A DNA stretch of 7,436 nt from the NCBI GenBank assembly GCA_964411125.1, contig CAYPJU010000146.1:1-7436 (forward strand). Reading direction: 5' to 3'. The notes beneath the pieces were generated by a model, which searched no databases, was not told the origin of the DNA, and worked only from the letters and a program-made list of their open reading frames with translations. Below are positions 1 to 6,339 of the stretch, in pieces. The position numbers and the translations under genes were made by a program. Each line of letters opens with the position of its first letter. The first letter of the stretch is position 1. This stretch comes from JBFIHF01 sp964411125 (GTDB lineage: Bacteria > Myxococcota_A > Bradymonadia > Bradymonadales > Bradymonadaceae).

Positions 1-738
1 ACGCATCGTCGTCGGTGCGACCAGCTCGACACGGTCGAGACGCCGCGCGCGCACTCGGAACGAAGGTGCGTCGGCGACCAGCTCGAAGGTTCCGTCCGCG
101 TCGTGGTCCATCCGCGTCACGACCTGCCATTCCGCCTCGCGATGCGGAGGCGCGAGGCCTTCGGTCGCACCGAACTCGATCGTCAGCGTCGACCCGGCGG
201 GGACCTCGGCGTTGGCGACAAAACGTGCACCGTACTCGGCGTCCATCACCCGCATCAGATTGTCCGGCGAGTTCTCCCCGCGCTCGCTCCGCTTGTACCG
301 AATGTAGCGGAACAGCCCCATGAAAGCGCGCGCCGGACTGGGTTCCTCGACGCGGAAGTCGCCCCCTTCGAGCCGAATGTCGCGCAGGTAATTCGTCTCG
401 AAGAAGAAGCGCGGGGCCGTCGTGATCGAAAACGGAACGTAGATGCGCTGTTCGGTCGGAAGAACGTGACCGAGGGCGATGAGAATCTCACCTCCCACGT
501 CGATCTCGGTGGCAGTCTCGAGGGTGATCTTCAACTTCTCAGCGCCTCCCCCTTCCCTCGCGATGGTCCAGTCGTCGGAGACGACGGTGACCGTGTCGTC
601 GCGAACGGTACCCGCGGCCAAGCGAACTTCCGGTGCGTCGTACTGAGGGAGGGCGAGCCAGACCGCGACCACCGCGACCGGAAACCCGACCGCGAGGATG
701 GCGAGGACGACCAGACCCCGGCGTAACCGTGGAGTCAT
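1..738 (-). CDS. Partial membrane-anchored protein, possible N-terminal region of a DUF3604-type protein
   Basis: I translated the complement of 738-1 by hand. It gives 246 uninterrupted codons from ATG at 738 to the left edge with no stop, so the C-terminus lies outside the window. Residues 7-30 form one hydrophobic segment after a basic start (MTPRLRRG), which suggests a signal anchor with the rest outside the cytoplasm. The remainder looks beta-rich and has a DHDADG stretch at 211-216 that resembles a DxDxDG calcium loop. The last residues, RVELVAPTTMR, resemble the boundary that precedes the main domain in DUF3604-like proteins, where a phrase like 'lvaPs...pGep' is common. That resemblance is from memory and weak. 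A GAGGTA at 749-754 could be the ribosome site, but its 10-nt spacer is long. The gene is divergent from the lipoprotein at 877. That it is coding is fairly sure; the family is not. Confidence 0.75.
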   Translation of the reverse strand, partial: MTPRLRRGLVVLAILAVGFPVAVVAVWLALPQYDAPEVRLAAGTVRDDTVTVVSDDWTIAREGGGAEKLKITLETATEIDVGGEILIALGHVLPTEQRIYVPFSITTAPRFFFETNYLRDIRLEGGDFRVEEPSPARAFMGLFRYIRYKRSERGENSPDNLMRVMDAEYGARFVANAEVPAGSTLTIEFGATEGLAPPHREAEWQVVTRMDHDADGTFELVADAPSFRVRARRLDRVELVAPTTMR

Positions 739-819
739 TCGAGCACCGTACCTCGTTGCGAACCATGCCAAAAGTCGCATTTCATCGACTCGAGGAGGCG
801 TCGGGATTTCGACCCACTC

Positions 820-848
820 TTGACCTCGGACGGCGGACCGACCACGGT
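820..848 (+). promoter_or_regulatory. Possible sigma70-type promoter for the lipoprotein at 877
   Basis: TTGACC at 820-825 matches the -35 consensus at five of six bases. A 17-nt spacer leads to CACGGT at 843-848, a poor -10 match. Transcription would start near 855 and leave a leader of about 20 nt that contains the GAGGTGA ribosome site. The -35 is good, the -10 is weak, and no experimental signal is available. Confidence 0.25.
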
Positions 849-865
849 GTCGGGCGACTCCGTTC

Positions 866-872
866 GAGGTGA
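866..872 (+). promoter_or_regulatory. Ribosome binding site deciding the lipoprotein start
   Basis: GAGGTGA at 866-872 lies 4 nt before ATG 877. It supports that start over the upstream in-frame TTG at 820. Starting at 877 also puts a clean lipoprotein signal peptide at the N-terminus. Confidence 0.55.
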
Positions 873-876
873 ACCG

Positions 877-1554
877 ATGAAGTTCTGGATTGCAATCATG
901 GCGCTCGCACTCGCGGCGGCCTGCGACAAGGGCGACGAGTCCTTCGACGAAGTCCCGGCGGTGGCTGCGCCCGAAGCCGACGGCCCCGCCGAGCCCGTCG
1001 CCGAGGATCCCACTCTCCCGACCGGCCACCCTCCCGTGGCCGAATCCGGTGAGGAAGCGCTCGCCCCACCCGCGCGGGTCACCTTCGAGTCGCCCGAGCA
1101 GTTCGGGAAGACCGGGCCGCTTCGATGGACTGCGCCGGCGGGTTGGACCGCGGTGAAGCCGGCGTCGCAGATGCGCCTGGCCGAGTACCTGGTGCCCGCC
1201 GAAAAAGGAGAACCCGCGACGCTGACGGTCTTCTACTTCGGCCCCTCCGGCGGGGGCGGCGTCGATGCCAACGTCGACCGGTGGACCGGGCAGTTCGGCG
1301 CCGATGGAGAGAAAGCGACGCGGGGCCAGCTGACGTCCGGAGGGATGACCGTCCACACCGTCGACGCCAGCGGGACCTACAACGCCGGCATGGCGGCCGG
1401 CAATCAGCCTCCCAAGCCGAACCAGCGCATGCTCGGAGCGATCGTCGAGAGCCCCGCCGGCCTCTTCTTCTTCAAGATGGTCGGTCCGAAACCGGTGGTC
1501 GACGCTCAGGAGGCGGAGTGGAAGAGCTTCGTCAACTCCTTCGCGAAGGGCTGA
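877..1554 (+). CDS. Lipoprotein of a conserved uncharacterised family
   Basis: The product is 225 residues. Residues 1-16 (MKFWIAIMALALAAAC) form a short type II signal peptide with the lipidated cysteine at 16. Asp17 follows; in the Lol system of enterobacteria, Asp at +2 keeps lipoproteins in the inner membrane, but this rule may not hold here. Residues 17-65 are an acidic, Ala/Pro-rich low-complexity linker. The globular domain from about 68 to 225 has WTAPAGW (84-90), MRLAEYLVP (99-107), TVFYFGPSGGGGVDANVDRW (117-136) and a C-terminal WKSFVNSF (215-222). The arrangement 'W..PagW ... mRlA.Y ... vfyFGp..GG.v.aN..RW..QF' is one I recognise from uncharacterised planctomycete and myxobacterial proteins. 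No catalytic motif is visible. Its stop lies 9 bp from the stop of the convergent kinase. The role is unknown. Confidence 0.85.
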   Translation: MKFWIAIMALALAAACDKGDESFDEVPAVAAPEADGPAEPVAEDPTLPTGHPPVAESGEEALAPPARVTFESPEQFGKTGPLRWTAPAGWTAVKPASQMRLAEYLVPAEKGEPATLTVFYFGPSGGGGVDANVDRWTGQFGADGEKATRGQLTSGGMTVHTVDASGTYNAGMAAGNQPPKPNQRMLGAIVESPAGLFFFKMVGPKPVVDAQEAEWKSFVNSFAKG

Positions 1555-1563
1555 GCGCCCCCG

Positions 1564-3519
1564 TCATTTCTCGAGTTTTTCGAGACGCGCGATCTCCTTC
1601 TTCACCGTCGGGCGCATGCACTTGTAGCAATCCCCCTTCTTGAAGAGACCGCAACCCGAAGTGGAGCGCTTCGAAGCCTTCTCTAGGACCGGGATCGCTT
1701 CGGGAGCGTCGTAGCTGGCGATCTCTTCGACCAGCGCCTTCACCTTCTCGCAGTCCCGGCCGGTGACGCGCAACTGGACCGCCGCTTGCTTCCATTTGGC
1801 CATGTTCTCGAGCTCTCCTGAAGCGCTCAGGACCTCTTCGGCCCGCTTTCGCACCTTCCAAGAACCGTCCACGACAATCCCGAAGACGTCGTCACGCACC
1901 GAGGGATCGGCCGCCAGCATCGCGGTGACCAGCGCCCGCGCGTCGTCCCCGTCGTCCGTCTTGTCCCGGAAGACGTTGTAGGCATCGGTCTCGAGCTTCG
2001 AGTCCGAAGCGTAACGACGGTCGGCCTCGACCGCAGCCGCGTAGTGCTTCATCGCCTCCTTCGTGTTGCCCGCTTCGGAGTGATAGGTGCCGAGGAGATA
2101 TGCTCGATGGGCGACCTGCTCCTCGTCCGCCTCGATCGGCTCGAGGAGCGCCAACGCCTCCGCCGGAGCCGCGTTGGGGAGCTTCTCGTCGAGGTCGTGA
2201 TCCTCCAGGAAGTCCTTCCGCTCCTCGGCGAGGTCGGCCGGCGAAACGTCGTCGACGGAAAACGCCATCGCTTCGCCCACTTCCGCTTCCCGTTCTTCGC
2301 CGTCCCCCGCCGAGGCCGCCAGAAGGGAGAGGAAGACGGGCACGGTGAAAACGCCGACGACGGCCGCGATGAGAGCGGCTTGTTTCCCAATCGCCAACGA
2401 CTGGAACCAGTCCAAACCCCGGGAGATGGGAGACTGAGCCGACGGCAGCTCGACCGCGCCGACCGGGACGAGATCCGCGACCGTCTCCTTCTCTTCCCCC
2501 GGTTCGGCGACGAGTGCCTCCTCCCACATCGGGTCGCTCGGCGTGTCGAGCGCGTTGGCGACCACGTCGACGTGCTGCGTCTTCGCCGTCTCGGGGTACG
2601 GGGGCGCATCGTCCGAGGTCGGCACCGGCTCCTTCGTGTCGAGCTCGGCGACGTAGGGCGCGAGGTTCGCCGCCTCCAGGGCGTCGATGAGCTCCCCCGC
2701 CGACTGGAAGCGATCGGCGGGATCCTTCTCCAGCAGGCGCGACACGATCCGCTGAAGGTCGATCGGCACCATCGCTTCGGGCGCCAGATCGCCCATCGAG
2801 GGCGGCTGCTCCTTCGTGTGCATGCTCAGGATCACCGCCAGCGACTGGCTGTAGAACGGCACCTGGCCGACGAGCATCTCGAAGACCATGATCCCGAGGC
2901 TGTAGAGATCCGATCGCGCATCGGCCTTCTTCGCTCGCGCCTGCTCTGGGGACATGTAGATGGGCGTTCCCATCGTCGTACCCGCCTGCGTCAGTTTCTG
3001 CTCGTCGACGACCTCCACCCGGGCGACCCCGAAGTCCGAAATCTTCACGAAGTCAGAGTTTCCCTCGCGATCGATGAGGATGATGTTCTCGGGCTTCAGG
3101 TCCCGATGGACCACGCCGAGCTCGTGCGCGCGTTGCAGCCCCGAAGCGATCTGCAACGTGATCGCCGTCGCGCGCTCCGCCGACAGCCGCTCCTCGTCGG
3201 CGAGCAGATCGCCCAGCGTGCGGCCCTCCAGGTACTCCATCACGAGGAACCAACGCCCGTCCGCGAGCTTGCCGAAGTCCGACGCGGCGCAAACGTGCGG
3301 GTGGTCGATGTGACCGGCGGCCTGCGCCTCACGCTGAAAACGCTCGACGGCGGTCGGCTGTTCGAGCACCTCGGGCCGCATGATCTTCAGCGCGAACGGC
3401 TTCTTCATGTGAGTGTGCTCGGCGAGGAACACGATCCCCATCGAGCCGTCGCCGAGGTGCCGTTTGACTTCGTAGCGGTCCGAGACCACCTCACCGATCA
3501 GTTCGTGTTCGTCAGACAT
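1564..3519 (-). CDS. Transmembrane Ser/Thr protein kinase with TPR/HEAT-like C-terminal region
   Basis: The product is 651 residues, a Hanks/PknB-type kinase that transfers the ATP gamma-phosphate to Ser/Thr. The catalytic domain covers about 16-280. It has the glycine loop G23-D-G-S-M-G28, lysine K45 in FALKIM, a likely helix-C Glu64, HRDLKPEN at 138-145, DFG at 162-164, activation loop LTQAGTTMGTP at 176-186, SPE at 190-192 and D204. All core residues are present, so it should be active. Residues 290-370 are an acidic/Pro linker and 379-403 a single TM helix, which would place 404-651 outside the cytoplasm. That part has a TPR-like helix pair near 464-500, a HEAT-like segment (SWKVRKRAEEVL, 553-564) and a Cys-containing tail with C590, C623, C631 and C634. 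ATG 3519 is supported by GGAGTGA at 3523-3529. It is divergent from the kinase at 3648 and convergent with the lipoprotein. The substrate is unknown. Confidence 0.95.
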   Translation of the reverse strand: MSDEHELIGEVVSDRYEVKRHLGDGSMGIVFLAEHTHMKKPFALKIMRPEVLEQPTAVERFQREAQAAGHIDHPHVCAASDFGKLADGRWFLVMEYLEGRTLGDLLADEERLSAERATAITLQIASGLQRAHELGVVHRDLKPENIILIDREGNSDFVKISDFGVARVEVVDEQKLTQAGTTMGTPIYMSPEQARAKKADARSDLYSLGIMVFEMLVGQVPFYSQSLAVILSMHTKEQPPSMGDLAPEAMVPIDLQRIVSRLLEKDPADRFQSAGELIDALEAANLAPYVAELDTKEPVPTSDDAPPYPETAKTQHVDVVANALDTPSDPMWEEALVAEPGEEKETVADLVPVGAVELPSAQSPISRGLDWFQSLAIGKQAALIAAVVGVFTVPVFLSLLAASAGDGEEREAEVGEAMAFSVDDVSPADLAEERKDFLEDHDLDEKLPNAAPAEALALLEPIEADEEQVAHRAYLLGTYHSEAGNTKEAMKHYAAAVEADRRYASDSKLETDAYNVFRDKTDDGDDARALVTAMLAADPSVRDDVFGIVVDGSWKVRKRAEEVLSASGELENMAKWKQAAVQLRVTGRDCEKVKALVEEIASYDAPEAIPVLEKASKRSTSGCGLFKKGDCYKCMRPTVKKEIARLEKLEK

Positions 3520-3522
3520 CTG

Positions 3523-3529
3523 TCACTCC
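3523..3529 (-). promoter_or_regulatory. Ribosome binding site of the minus-strand kinase
   Basis: The complement reads GGAGTGA. Its GGAG core sits 6 nt before ATG 3519, which fixes the kinase start. Confidence 0.6.
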
Positions 3530-3546
3530 GGGAACCGGGTCGAGGC

Positions 3547-3552
3547 ATTCTA
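3547..3552 (-). promoter_or_regulatory. Possible -10 element of the minus-strand kinase
   Basis: The complement reads TAGAAT, five of six matches to TATAAT. It would start transcription about 20 nt before ATG 3519, leaving room for the GGAGTGA site. No convincing -35 lies 16-18 nt upstream; the best is TTCGCT at 3570-3575. The promoter may therefore be activator-dependent or use another sigma factor. Confidence 0.4.
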
Positions 3553-3558
3553 CGCGAT

Positions 3559-3606
3559 CGGCGGTCATCAGCGAACCATCCGCGAGCGGGCGCCGGACGG
3601 CGGTCA
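3559..3606. repeat. Nine-base direct repeat in the divergent kinase promoter region
   Basis: CGGCGGTCA occurs at 3559-3567 and again at 3598-3606, 39 bp apart start to start. One copy lies just upstream of the putative -10 of the minus-strand kinase. The other lies just upstream of the putative -35 of the plus-strand kinase. That placement would suit paired binding sites for one regulator. A 9-mer can recur by chance in GC-rich DNA, so this is tentative. Confidence 0.3.
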
Positions 3607-3612
3607 CGCGGC

Positions 3613-3641
3613 TTTCCGTGGTCGCTCCCACTGCGTACACT
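3613..3641 (+). promoter_or_regulatory. Possible leaderless promoter of the plus-strand kinase
   Basis: TACACT at 3636-3641 matches TATAAT at four of six bases. It lies only 6 nt before ATG 3648, so transcription would begin at or next to the start codon. A weak TTTCCG sits 17 nt upstream at 3613-3618. No Shine-Dalgarno sequence precedes ATG 3648, which is consistent with a leaderless transcript. The -35 is poor. Confidence 0.35.
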
Positions 3642-3647
3642 CGACGC

Positions 3648-5702
3648 ATGCTCGACCTCACACAGGGAGACCTCTTCCGCGATCGATACCGCGTCGAATC
3701 GGTACTCGGCCGCGGCGGCTATGCGGTCGTCTATCGTGCGACCGACATCCAGCTCGGACGTACCGTCGCCATCAAGGTCCTCTCCCCACGCGGCGGTGCA
3801 AAGACGGACCGCGTCGCCGAACGCTTCGCTCGGGAAGCGAGGATCCTCGCCGGCCTCTCCGACCCTCACACCATCACCCTCTTCGAATACGGCCAGGCGA
3901 CCCCTACCGACTATTACATGATCTTCGAGTTCGTGGATGGGACCGAGCTTGGGGAGTTCGTAAGGCTCCACGGCCCCGTGAGCGAATCCGTCACGGTCTA
4001 CATCCTGCGTCAGCTCCTTCAATCACTCGCCGAAGCGCACGGGCGCGGCATCCTGCATCGCGACATCAAGCCCGCCAACGTCCTCGTCTTTCCGTATGCT
4101 GACGATCCCCACCGCGTGAAGCTTCTCGATTTCGGCATCGCGAAGCCGACCGAAAAGCTCGCCGAAGACGACTACACTCTGACGCAGACGGGGATGACGA
4201 TGGGGACGCCCGGGTACATGGCCCCCGAGCAAATCCGCGGGAAGCAGCTCTACCCGGCGACCGACCTCTACAGCGTCGGGCTGCTCGCGTACCACATGCT
4301 GACGGGACGCTCCCCTTCGACCGCGAAGAACGCGATGGACATGATGAAGGAGCAGCTACGGCGAGAGTCGGTTCCACTTCCCGACGACGTCGACGCCGGG
4401 CCGGAGCTTCGTAGCGTCGTCGCCAACCTAACGCAGAAGGACCCATCCGATCGGTTCCAGACTGCTGCCGAGGTCCTCGCGAAGCTCTCCGGAGGCGAAG
4501 TGTCCCACCCGCCGGGGTCCCGCGCTGACGACATCCGCGCCCCGGCCCCCGCGGGCGTCGAACGGCGCGAGTCCGGGCCCATGCCGGCGCCGGTGCGTAC
4601 ACCGTCGACGAGCGCGGAGACGATGCGATCCGGGCCGAACTCGGCTGCTTCCTCGGCGGCGCTCAACATCGTACTGCTCGTCCTCGGTGTCCTGATCGTG
4701 GGGGGGATCGGGGCGGCGATCGCTTCACGCTCCGACGATGCCCCGCAGCCCCCGGCCGTGACGCCGCCGCCGCCGCCGATCGTCGTCGAACCGGCCGAGC
4801 CGCTCGTGCGGCCCGCAGCCCCCGCCGCCGCCGAGCCGCGGGAGACCGAGGTCGAGATCATAGCTCCCGAAGAAGAGGAAGAGGTCGGCCCCTGTGCCAC
4901 TTCGAACTCACCGCAGACTGGAGCCTCGCGACATTCGGCGATCCTTGGTGAGAAGGCACGAACCTGGCGGACCTACGTCCCCTCCACATATGCACCGGGG
5001 AAACCTCATCCGGTCGTCTTCGCCATCGACAGCACCCCAAACACGGGCGACGCGGTCTACCGGGAATTCGCGCGAATCGCCGACGAGCACGAGTTCGTCA
5101 TCATCGCTCCCGAGTCGTTCGACCCGATGGCGACATGGTACGACGAAACCGACCTAGACCTGGTGCGAGAAGCGCTGCGCAAGACCAACGAGGAACTCTG
5201 CATCGACCCGCGACGCGTCTACGGTGTCGGGAAGGACGGGGGCGCGCGGTTCGTCGTCTCCCGACTCGTCTGCGCATTCCCGATGACGGCCATCGCCACG
5301 GGACCGATCCCGATCGAAGAAGTCTCACTGTGCGATCTCCGAACGCGCGTCCCCTACATGCACATCGTCGGAAAATCCGACCCGTACATGCCGCAGGAGG
5401 GAGGGGTCGGATGCAACGGAAAAGAGCGGCGAACGCTGCGAGAACGCGAGGCCTTCTGGAAGGACCTACACGGTTGCAAGGGTGCCCCCAGGAACTACTC
5501 CCAGAGCGACCAGGGTGTGTGTCGGCGATGGAGCTGCGACGATGGCTCGTTCGTGAGTTGCCAGGTGAGCGGCGGGCGCGACTGGCCGCTGGACAACAAC
5601 ATCTTCCAGTTTCCGTCGTGCCGATCACCGAGGACGAACTACCCGTACGGCCAGGAGATATGGAAGTTCTTCGCTGCACACCGACGCGACGACACCGACT
5701 AG
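3648..5702 (+). CDS. Transmembrane Ser/Thr kinase fused to a degenerate esterase-like extracytoplasmic domain
   Basis: The product is 684 residues. Residues 14-280 are a PknB-type kinase domain with G21-R-G-G-Y-A26 (the third loop glycine is Ala), K43, a likely Glu63, HRDIKPAN (137-144), DFG (161-163), activation loop LTQTGMTMGTP (178-188), APE (192-194) and D206; it should be active. Residues 285-335 are a flexible linker, 337-358 one TM helix, and 366-415 a Pro/Ala/Glu-rich spacer. Residues 416-684 resemble the PHB-depolymerase/feruloyl-esterase (LpqC-like) hydrolases: RTYVPSTYAPGKPHPVVFA (441-459), CIDPRRVYGVG (518-528), VGKSDPYMP (574-582) and IWKFFAAH (671-678). The expected GxSxG is GKDGG (528-532), with Asp530 for Ser. 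The usual 'HG' is D461-S462, and the expected GGH is GGR with Arg644; only Asp578 is kept. This suggests a sensor rather than an enzyme. I prefer ATG 3648 to GTG 3618, which would add ten residues, because the likely -10 falls between them. Confidence 0.93.
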   Translation: MLDLTQGDLFRDRYRVESVLGRGGYAVVYRATDIQLGRTVAIKVLSPRGGAKTDRVAERFAREARILAGLSDPHTITLFEYGQATPTDYYMIFEFVDGTELGEFVRLHGPVSESVTVYILRQLLQSLAEAHGRGILHRDIKPANVLVFPYADDPHRVKLLDFGIAKPTEKLAEDDYTLTQTGMTMGTPGYMAPEQIRGKQLYPATDLYSVGLLAYHMLTGRSPSTAKNAMDMMKEQLRRESVPLPDDVDAGPELRSVVANLTQKDPSDRFQTAAEVLAKLSGGEVSHPPGSRADDIRAPAPAGVERRESGPMPAPVRTPSTSAETMRSGPNSAASSAALNIVLLVLGVLIVGGIGAAIASRSDDAPQPPAVTPPPPPIVVEPAEPLVRPAAPAAAEPRETEVEIIAPEEEEEVGPCATSNSPQTGASRHSAILGEKARTWRTYVPSTYAPGKPHPVVFAIDSTPNTGDAVYREFARIADEHEFVIIAPESFDPMATWYDETDLDLVREALRKTNEELCIDPRRVYGVGKDGGARFVVSRLVCAFPMTAIATGPIPIEEVSLCDLRTRVPYMHIVGKSDPYMPQEGGVGCNGKERRTLREREAFWKDLHGCKGAPRNYSQSDQGVCRRWSCDDGSFVSCQVSGGRDWPLDNNIFQFPSCRSPRTNYPYGQEIWKFFAAHRRDDTD

Positions 5703-5712
5703 TCGCCGGGGG

Positions 5713-6339
5713 TCACTTCACGCCGATGCCGACCTGCGTCATGCGCTGCCCGGTGACACGAGCGATGAACTTTGCCACCCCGAAGAGCTGGTCCTTGTCG
5801 GGCGACACCTCCACGACCGGCACCAGCGTATCGGAGGCGTGGCGCACCAGGAGGGTGTACGCCTCGACGTTGACCGCGCCCTCCCCTTTGGACACCGGGT
5901 AACGGGTCATTCCGAACACGACCTCCGTCACGTCCGCGATTCGAATCTCAGGGAGCGCGACACCTGCCGTGCTCGACATCAGCCGGATCGTTCCCTCGCT
6001 CAGATCGATCTCGGCGCACGGCTCCTCGGCCAGGCTCGTCCGGGCGCCGTACCGCATCAGCAGGATGCCCACGGTCAGCACCGCGATCGCACCGACCATG
6101 TCCCATAACGCCCAGAGGCCGGTGACGCCGCCGTAGCCCAGAATTCCGACGCCGACGGCGACCGCGAGCAGACCACCCCAGAATCCCCAGGGGACCGTCC
6201 GCTCGTCGTCGCGCAGGCCCATGATACGAAAACTTCGCGGGCCGACCTGGTCGACGCGCGGCTTGAAGATCAACCCGGGACGGTCGGAACGCTCGTAGAG
6301 CGACGTTCGTCCCCTGTCGGGTGTCCTCTGCAGATTCAT
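5713..6339 (-). CDS. Two-TM membrane protein with a C-terminal beta-rich domain
   Basis: The product is 208 residues from ATG 6339. An in-frame ATG at 6387 would give 224 residues, but it lies inside the upstream gene. The 6339 start forms the overlap ATGA (6339-6336) with that gene's stop, typical of translational coupling, and no separate ribosome site is visible. Residues 1-50 are polar. Two hydrophobic helices at about 52-72 and 76-96 form a hairpin, so both ends should lie on the same side, probably the cytoplasm. Residues 107-208 alternate short beta-like segments (AEIDLSEGTIRL, RIADVTEVVFG, AYTLLVRH, LVPVVEVS) and end in a helix (FGVAKFIARVTG). Together these look like a small PH-like domain of the bacterial membrane-associated kind. 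That fold is inference only, and I do not recognise a named family. Its stop lies 10 bp from the convergent kinase stop. Confidence 0.85.
   Translation of the reverse strand: MNLQRTPDRGRTSLYERSDRPGLIFKPRVDQVGPRSFRIMGLRDDERTVPWGFWGGLLAVAVGVGILGYGGVTGLWALWDMVGAIAVLTVGILLMRYGARTSLAEEPCAEIDLSEGTIRLMSSTAGVALPEIRIADVTEVVFGMTRYPVSKGEGAVNVEAYTLLVRHASDTLVPVVEVSPDKDQLFGVAKFIARVTGQRMTQVGIGVK

Noticed and set aside
103..726. A 207-codon plus-strand frame at the left end
   Set aside because: It lies opposite the open minus-strand frame that has a TM anchor and normal codon use. Its product is dominated by Arg/Asp/Glu runs typical of an antisense shadow.
1569..1585. Inverted repeat TCTCGA-GTTTT-TCGAGA near the convergent gene ends, a possible terminator
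   Set aside because: The stem is only 6 bp, no T tract follows on either strand, and it lies inside the kinase coding region, where it is explained by the repeated Leu-Glu-Lys at the C-terminus.
2044..3921. A 625-codon open frame on the plus strand, antisense to the kinase at 1564-3519
   Set aside because: The kinase on the other strand has every catalytic motif. This frame is Arg/Leu-rich with no recognisable domain, and it crosses the start of the second kinase. It is a by-product of GC-biased codons.
4755..4850. GCC-rich low-complexity stretch in the second kinase gene
   Set aside because: It encodes the Pro/Ala spacer after the TM helix. Such linkers are common in bacterial receptor kinases, and the run is not a regular tandem repeat.
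5135..5902. A 255-codon plus-strand frame overlapping the end of the second kinase
   Set aside because: It is out of frame with the kinase, Arg-rich and without motifs, and it runs into the opposite-strand membrane protein, whose coupled start is better supported.
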